Source: Jaltomata sinuosa
Taxonomy: Eukaryota > Streptophyta > Magnoliopsida > Solanales > Solanaceae
Length of the DNA: 64,000 nt
Direction of reading: 5' to 3'
Assembly (NCBI GenBank): GCA_003996215.1
Contig: QJPP01000818.1
Coordinates: 1 to 64,000, forward strand
The translations under genes were made by a program, and so were the position numbers. Numbering within the stretch: the first letter of the stretch is position 1; every line of letters begins with the position of its first letter. The notes under the pieces are model-generated. The model saw nothing but the letters and a program-made list of their open reading frames with translations, ran no database searches and was not told the origin of the DNA. This document shows, piece by piece, positions 58,236 to 64,000 of the stretch.

Positions 58236-58593
58236 CCAGGTAACCATTTGGTTAGGCTTGACTTGTTGGATCCTAACAAAGTTCTTGCTAGTATTGAGGT
58301 TCATTCTACTCTAGTTGATAATATTTAGAGTTGATAGTTTGAGGATAAGAGTTTGTGTGACCTTCGTAATTAGGTAGTCTGGGGTGAGGCCAGCCGGGCT
58401 ACTTTGGGTTTTGATGGTATTCTAAGGTTCGACAGTTGTCTTTTTGTTCCAAGGGTTGGAGATTTGATTCAGTTGATACTTCATGAGGCGCATTGCTCTA
58501 GATACTCCATTCATCCTGGTGTAGCAAAGATGTATAGAGATTTGAGGCAGCTTTACTGATGGAGTGGTATAAAGAGGGATGTATCAGAGTTTG
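58236..58593 (+). pseudogene. Linker and start of integrase of element C, cut off
   Basis: NHLVRLDLLDPNKVLASIEVHSTLVDNI joins directly to the end of RT: the ~0.67 kb RNase H part (14932-15600 in element A) is deleted. Stops at 58326, 58332 and 58335 follow, then the zinc-domain start LILHEAHCSRYSIHPGVAKMYRDLRQLY. At 58594 the sequence is interrupted by a - strand LTR of another family. Confidence 0.85.
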
Positions 58594-59238
58594 TGATAAC
58601 GGAAATTAAGCAAACAAGAAAGAAGGAGGAAAAGATATGAGAATTAATAACTAGGAATTGAAATTATGGGCAACAAGGGGCTAAAACCCTCACCTCCCAA
58701 TTGATTCCAACAACTAGAAACTAATTCAACTCAACTAATCAAGGAAAACTAAATGAAATCCACAAGTGGGAGACCTTCAATTAATTATGCAAAGAAGTTA
58801 AACTAACAATCAAGAGAGTCACCCTAATCACTCACTAATTACTTAAGGGAGTTACACTAAACCTTACACTAGCAACTACAAGTTTTAGAGTATCAATCTT
58901 CAATATGCAAAAAGTAGTCTTCCATAATGAAGAAAAGCTACTACTTATACTAGGGAATAAGAAGACACTAGCTATTACAGTTTTGCCCTTAATGAAGTAA
59001 GGGCCTTGTTTGGTTGCCTTCTTTTGGGAATTCTTGAATTCCTCCTTCCACCTTACTTTAATGGACCACCCACACATTGTATGCTTTCCTTTGAGATTCT
59101 TTAAGCTTCTCCAATGCTTTCCTTTTCATGAACATTGCTTGAAGGTCTTAGAGCTTTTTAGCTTGACTACGTGTGAAAGGCCTTGAAGGATAAGTGCCAT
59201 CCAAGATAGTACCATCCATGTTTTCCAATCTAGTATCA
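58594..59238 (-). mobile_element. 3' LTR of a short-LTR gypsy element (element D), reverse strand
   Basis: On the - strand it begins TGATACTAGATTGG at 59238 and ends AATTTCCGTTATCA at 58594, 645 bp. It matches the + strand LTR at 60094-60705 (TGATACTAG start, AATTGGGAGGTGAGGG and TCCGTTATCA end). No gene inside. Confidence 0.88.
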
Positions 59239-59253
59239 TCCTCCCCTTCTTGA
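59239..59253 (-). other. Polypurine tract of element D
   Basis: AAGAAGGGGAGGA on the - strand, directly before the LTR start. Confidence 0.8.
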
Positions 59254-60093
59254 AAATGATTCGTCCTCAAATCCAACTGATCACCTACAACACAAGGAGA
59301 AAGATCAGTAACATTGAAAACATTATGAACATTTTACTCACTTGGTAAGTCAATCATGTATGCATTGTCATTTATCCGCTGGAGCACTTTGAAGGGTCCG
59401 TCTCCCCTTGGGCTTAGCTTTCCTTTTCGAACTTGTGGGAACCTCTCCTTTCGAAAATGAACCCACACCCAATCGTCCGGGTTGAAAATCACTTCCTTTC
59501 TTCCACGATTCTTTAGGTTGGCCACCTTTGAATTGTTCTTTTCAGTGGCCTCTTTTACCTTGGAATGAATGTTCATCATCTCCTTTGCTCTTTTTTCAGC
59601 ATCTAGGCTCACAACAACATGGCTAAAAAAAGGAGTCATAGTTAATGGAAACAATGGCTTAAAGCCATAACATGCTTCAAATGGGGACATTCCAATAGAA
59701 GAGTGGAAAGACCGGTTATATGAAAATTCTATCAAGGGTAAATGGTCTTCCCAAGTGGTTGGGGTGCCCCTAATCATACACCTAAGCATGCTTCCAAGAG
59801 TCCGGTTGACTACTTCAGTTTGTCCATCCATTTGAGGATGACAAGAAGTAGAAAACATGAGTTTGGTACCAAGTGTACCCTATAGATTCTTCCAAAAATG
59901 ACTAAGAAATTTTGAATCCCTATCAGTAACAATAGTTTGAGGGACTCCATGCAATTTAAGCACATTAATGACAAACAAGGATGCTACATGGGATGCATCA
60001 TCACATTTATGGCATGGAATGAAATGAGTCATTTTAGAGAACCTATCCACTACCACAAATATGCTATCATGTCCTCTTTTAGTCCTAGGAAGT
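59254..60093 (-). pseudogene. Integrase core and C-terminus of element D
   Basis: Reading leftwards from 60093: LPRTKRGHDSIFVVVDRFSKMTHFIPCHK, HGVPQTIVTDRDSKFLSHFW (second catalytic Asp), one TAG, then an open stretch 59858-59334 with SCHPQMDGQTEVVNRTLGSMLR (catalytic Glu), EFSYNRSFHSSIGMSPFEACYGF, NPDDWVWVHFRKERFPQVRKGKLSPRGDGPFKVLQRINDNAYMIDLPSE. A TAA, then FNVTDLSPC up to the PPT. Only two stops in 280 codons. There is no room for a chromodomain. The first catalytic Asp lies beyond the insertion of element E at 60094. Confidence 0.9.
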
Positions 60094-60705
60094 TGATACT
60101 AGCATGGATGACATGGTTGACACGAGCATGGATGGCATGGATGCCACATATGATGTTCGTGAAAAGAGAAGCTTAGGAGTCGTGGGAGTGATGTGGATGA
60201 ATAAAAGAAGTCATTTGTGCAAGTGTCTAGGCTTTAAATTCAAGAATCTACAAAGAAGACAACCAAACAAGGCCCTCGCCTCATTAATGGCAATATTGTA
60301 AAAAGCCAATATCTTCTTATCTCCTTTAGTATAAATAGGATATTTCTTTATTTTGCAAGGAGTTTTTGATGAATATTGAATATTGAGCTTTGAAGCTTGT
60401 AGTTTCTAGGTATTTAGCTTGTAGTTTCTAGGTGAAGCCTGGCATTAGTTGGTAATTTTAGTAGTGTGGATCTTGGAATTGTTGGTGAAATTCTTGGTTT
60501 GGTTAATCGAAGGTTGCTCATTTGTGGTTTCTTGAGTTCCTTTGATTTTTCTCAAACTAGAGTTTGTGTTTGAATTATTGAATTCAATTGGGAGGTGAGG
60601 GTATCAAGTCCCTTGTTGCCCATAAATTCAAGAGTTTGAATATTAACTCACATATCCTTCTTTTGTTTTCTTTCCTTCTTGTTCTTCCCTCTTTGTCCGT
60701 TATCA
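60094..60705 (+). mobile_element. 5' LTR of element E (same family as D), 612 bp
   Basis: TGATACTAGCATGG...TTTGTCCGTTATCA. It starts in the middle of element D's integrase, on the opposite strand. The left flank GAAGT should reappear after the 3' LTR, which is beyond the window. A PBS follows at 60708. Confidence 0.9.
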
Positions 60706-60707
60706 TT

Positions 60708-60719
60708 TGGTATCAGAGC
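60708..60719 (+). other. Primer-binding site (tRNA-iMet) of element E
   Basis: TGGTATCAGAGC, perfect, 2 bp after the LTR end. Confidence 0.92.
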
Positions 60720-62012
60720 TCGGTTTAGGTTTGTTTCCACAAATCTAAGTCTTGGAATTTGATATCTTCAAAATCCAAAAAAAAAAAAAAATCCAATTTT
60801 TTTTTGTTTTGTTTTTGACACTAGATCTTGATTCCCTAGTGTTTTTTGAGTCTAAATCTTCAAATTTCGTGCGATTTGGAGTTGTAGAAGTGAAGTTGCC
60901 ATTAAAGGGTTTTGAGCTTTTGACTTTAGAAACTTGAAAAGTGGGTCTATTGATTAGGAGGAATTGGAGCTTAAAAACCATTGGGGTTTGTTCCCTACAT
61001 CAAGGGGAGGCTAATCCTAAAATTTGAGCCAATTCCGAGCTAACTTGAAGGTGTTGGTGCTTAGTGTGTGTTCTTGGTGTTCTAGGTGTTTTTGATATTC
61101 ATCAAAAACATCTTGAAGAAGAAGAAGCCAAAAGGTACATTTGATCCAACTTTTTCAAGTCAAAGTGGTCAAAGATGTTTGTTGGGTCCACAAGTGGAAT
61201 TTAAAAAAAAAGTCAAAAATCAGATTTTGAAAATAAATAAATAAATTATTATTAATTTCCACGTGGACCTGCCACATCAGCAGCTGAGTCAGCAGTGGAC
61301 CACTGCACCAGCGCCACGTAGGTGCCAGCACAGCAGCCGCACAGCATCAGCAGCTGCCAACGCAGCAGAAGCCACGCCCAGTCGCACAGCTGGCGCGTGT
61401 GGCTCAACTTCAGAGGCTAAAATCTGCAGGTTTCTATACTTAGAAAAATTTTGGGTCCCAAATTGAAAGCATTCTGTCCAAGTTTGCAAAAATCAATTTC
61501 AGCTCCCATACTTTTTTCTAAGGGTCAGATTTGGTCCTTCAGAACTTTTCTGATTGTCAGATTTGGTCCATTTCTTCTTCTACACTCATTTTTTTTCCAT
61601 TTCTCTACTATTTAATAACTAATTAACATCTTTAATTACTTGTTAACTAGTTTTTAATCATCAAATCATTTCTTTGATTCTTCAAATTAAGCAACACAAG
61701 TAACTTTTCTACTTTTGTTACTTAGTTTTTTTTGAGTCCGTTTTCTTTCGTGTTTTTTTTCTTCAACTTTTCTCATCTTAATTCGTTGATAAACTTCTTG
61801 ATTCAAATCCTTTTACCTTCAATCGAGTCGTTCATCTTTCAAGAGTCACAAGAATCCACTCCACCATAAAGAATAGGTGATCTTGAATTGATCAAGCAAA
61901 GCTAGTTCACCACCAATTTTGAGACGACACTTTAGGAGGTGAGTTGAGAGTTACATACGAGTGATGTGAGGCCTTTTCTACTAATATTGTTTGTTGAGTT
62001 TTTGTAGGTGCA
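60720..62012 (+). other. Long leader of element E
   Basis: 1.3 kb between PBS and gag with no convincing gene. It holds A/T homopolymers (~60777-60808), a sharply bounded GC-rich, CAGCAG/CAGCTG-rich block (61258-61410) and a pyrimidine-rich stretch (61500-61830). The 67-codon frame at 61263-61466 is that GC-rich block, and an antisense frame covers it too. Confidence 0.6.
61258..61410 (+). repeat. GC-rich CAG/GCCAC block in the leader
   Basis: Repeated CAGCAGCTG, GCCACGTAGGTGCC, CACGTGG and GTCGCACAGC pieces in an AT-rich leader. Composition changes abruptly on both sides. It resembles the GC-rich blocks in the U3 of the other families in being palindrome-rich, but not in sequence. Confidence 0.5.
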
Positions 62013-63923
62013 ATGTCTAATCATTTTCCTTATAACCATGGAGGAAGGAGCTTGGTGAACAACATGGGAACGAATTTCAATGTGTCAAGGAGGGTGACCA
62101 ATATGAATGAAAGGGTGGTTAAAACAAATGGGAGGTTTGGAGGTATGGAGGAAAGGGTGAAAGGGATGGATAGTATGATTGAAAGGAGGTTCCTTATGAC
62201 AAGTCAAAGTGAAGAAACAAGAAGGACCTCGAGTCAAGAATACAACTTATACTACCCCCAACCAAATTGGAACCAAACCTACCCTCAAACTACATCCCTA
62301 ATGAACCCGAGCTATGTTAGGTAAGTCGCCCCACATCCAAATACACAACCATATCATCCACCACAAAGGAGTCCTTTTGTGAAAAACCAAGATAGAAGCC
62401 AAGCACCTCCACAAAATATATCACATGCATCCTTGCATGTACCTTATGTTCCAACCCAACAACACTACCCACAAGTACCCTACTAAGATATCTATTATCA
62501 AAACCCATTTTATGATAAAATGTGTGAAGAGGTTAACCCGAATGAATGGTGGGAAGGACCGGAAGGCTTTGGTATGAACCAAGGCATGAGATGTCAAGGC
62601 AAATGGGATAATGGAGATAGGTATAGGAATGGAGGAGGAAGGTGTGAAGATCGAAGTGATCGATATGGTGGTCAAGGTGTTCCAAATCATGGGATAGGTG
62701 ACAACATAGTGAGTCTTCCAATGTTCCAAGATGGTACTAAAGCTATTCAAGCTAACTACAACACAAAAGGGGAAGACCAAGCCTATGGAGGTAATCATGA
62801 TATACCTCAATCTTCTTCTCCTTCTACCATTCAATGTTATAAGTGTCAAGGTGAAGGACATATTGCTAGAAAGTGTCCAAAAAAGAGGTTAAATGTTATC
62901 TTGTGTGATGGACCTTGTGCTAAAAATGTGATAGAATATGAGGTTGGGAATGGTTGTGATAAGCCTAAGGTTAGGCATGATGAAGCAACCTCAAATGTTG
63001 ATGATGAGCAATTGGAGGAGGATTTGAACTCTCCTTGTGATCTAAGGCGAATCATGGGGGATCTTTCTAAAGAGGAACTTGATCAAAGTGTGAACCTATT
63101 TCATGCAAGGTTCAAGATGATGGATTGGATATGTTCCTTGGTCATTGATGGTAGGCTTAGTACTAATATGGTGAGTTGCACTATGGTTGATAGAATGAAG
63201 CTTCCTACACAAAGACACCCCAAGCCATACACACTTCAATGTCTCATTGAGAATGATGAAGTAGAGGTAACCAAGCAAGTGGTCATGAATTTTAGTATTG
63301 GCAAGTATCGACATGAGGGGTTATGTGATGTTTTGCCCATGCAATCTTGTCATATGTTGTTTTGTAGACCTTGGCTAGCCGGTAGGGATGTTCAATATCA
63401 AGTGGAGTCCAACAAATACTCATTTGTATTTAGAGGACGAAGGCACACTCTTGTACCTTTAACACCCTATCAAGTGAGTGAGGACTACAAGATAATGAGG
63501 GAGATTCGGAAAGTACTTAAGAGAGAGGAACTTGAAAAGGAGAAGAAAGAATTGGCTCAAGAAGGGAAGTTGTATGAGATTGATGAGCCAAGAAGTGACT
63601 TAAAAGAGGTGCACAAGGAGCACTTAATTGTGGGACTTGCCAATACCAATCCCTTGTTGCCTACTAACCATGGTGCTAGCATTTTACCGAGTACCATCCT
63701 TTCTCTTTTGCAGGTTCATGGACAATTATTTCTAAAGGAAGATCCGAACAAAGTCCCTCACGAACAAAGGGTTGAAGGCCTAATAATGGAGCTGCCTAGC
63801 AAGTCAACTCCTAAAAAGAAACACAAGGACCAAGTCTATGGGTCCAAGATGATGCATTGGAGGGAAAGCTTTGGGACACCAAGTGTGGTGGACAAGAATG
63901 CACACTCAGAGGCCCGTCTTTGA
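62013..63923 (+). pseudogene. gag: gag-protease frame of element E, capsid deleted, two stops
   Basis: One frame of 637 codons is open except for TAA at 62322 and TAA near 62482; the last 467 codons (62520-63923) are uninterrupted, the longest reading frame here. N-terminus: NMNERVVKTNGRFGGMEERVKGMDSMIERR (helical), then a Pro/Gln/Tyr-rich stretch, a Gly/Arg/Asp-rich stretch, a perfect zinc knuckle CYKCQGEGHIARKC (~62835), an acidic linker, and a protease-like domain (CSLVIDGRLSTN, VTKQVVMNFSIGKYRHEGLCDVLPM, CRPWLAGRDVQYQ, SFVFRGRRHTLVPLTPYQV). The ~200-residue capsid core expected between DNIVSLPMF and the knuckle is missing. After the protease comes a Lys/Glu-rich helix and a divergent end (EDPNKVPHEQR) where RT should begin. 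Confidence 0.8.
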
Positions 63924-64000
63924 GGTATGTACCCTTCCCCTCTTATTCCAAGCAATCCTTGGAGTCATGATGACAATTTTTGTATGGTAGGTAGGTTTTG
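63924..64000 (+). other. Unassigned end of window inside element E
   Basis: 77 bp after the stop codon; no RT motif is visible in any frame. The element continues past the window. Confidence 0.4.

Noticed and set aside
62421..62861. 146-codon frame on the - strand
   Set aside because: Antisense to the gag-protease frame of element E, and hydrophobic only because of complementary codons.
1..64000. CRISPR array, bacterial operon, phage or defence system
   Set aside because: Repeats do not have spacer architecture, there are no bacterial ribosome-binding sites or operons, and every recognisable protein motif is plant Ty3/gypsy.

Overview
This is a 64 kb stretch of plant nuclear DNA made almost entirely of nested, rearranged and decayed LTR retrotransposons of the Ty3/gypsy type. 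I found no host gene, rRNA, tRNA, organellar insert, CRISPR array or bacterial-type operon. The polyproteins, the primer-binding sites complementary to plant initiator-Met and Asp tRNAs, and the very long LTRs indicate a large-genome flowering plant. The repeat families resemble ones I associate with Solanaceae, but that assignment is memory-based inference.

Layout. (1) 1-24642: a cluster of Tekay/Del-like chromovirus material on the + strand. It holds a pol tail with a mosaic LTR (1-3459), a partial LTR (3460-4050), the coding-poor internal region of a non-autonomous derivative with its truncated LTR (4051-8535), a nearly full-length but dead element A (5' LTR 8536-11849, PBS, gag, PR, RT, RNase H, INT, chromodomain, 3' LTR fragment to 17875), and a second non-autonomous derivative (17876-20950) with a complete 3' LTR (20951-24642). 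(2) 24643-40915: three Athila-like units. Copy 1 has pol plus a 3' LTR, copy 2 is an integrase fragment, and the third is an LTR-bounded 5.7 kb deletion derivative with no pol. (3) 40916-44140: the integrase/chromodomain end and LTR of another chromovirus family. (4) 44141-51955: an Ogre/Tat-like 3' region with two tandem-repeat blocks and its LTR, into which a 3.84 kb Tekay-like LTR has inserted on the - strand (a solo LTR with perfect 5 bp target duplications). (5) 51956-58593: a second Tekay-like element (C) with two internal deletions. (6) 58594-64000: a short-LTR gypsy family, with one element on the - strand interrupted by a + strand element of the same family that carries the longest reading frame of the window (gag-protease, 62013-63923).

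The coding parts are retroelement gag and pol, and nearly all are pseudogenes. Copies of one family share premature stop codons (A and C; Athila copies 1 and 2). This suggests that already-dead elements kept being copied, by trans-mobilisation or segmental duplication. The most interesting non-coding signals are (a) an RNA hairpin after the Athila integrase, supported by compensatory base changes in three copies, and (b) GC-rich palindrome arrays just upstream of probable TATA boxes in LTRs of two unrelated lineages, turning over in sequence while keeping their position. I see no previously undescribed gene system. The novelty here is in the structure and evolution of retroelement regulatory DNA.
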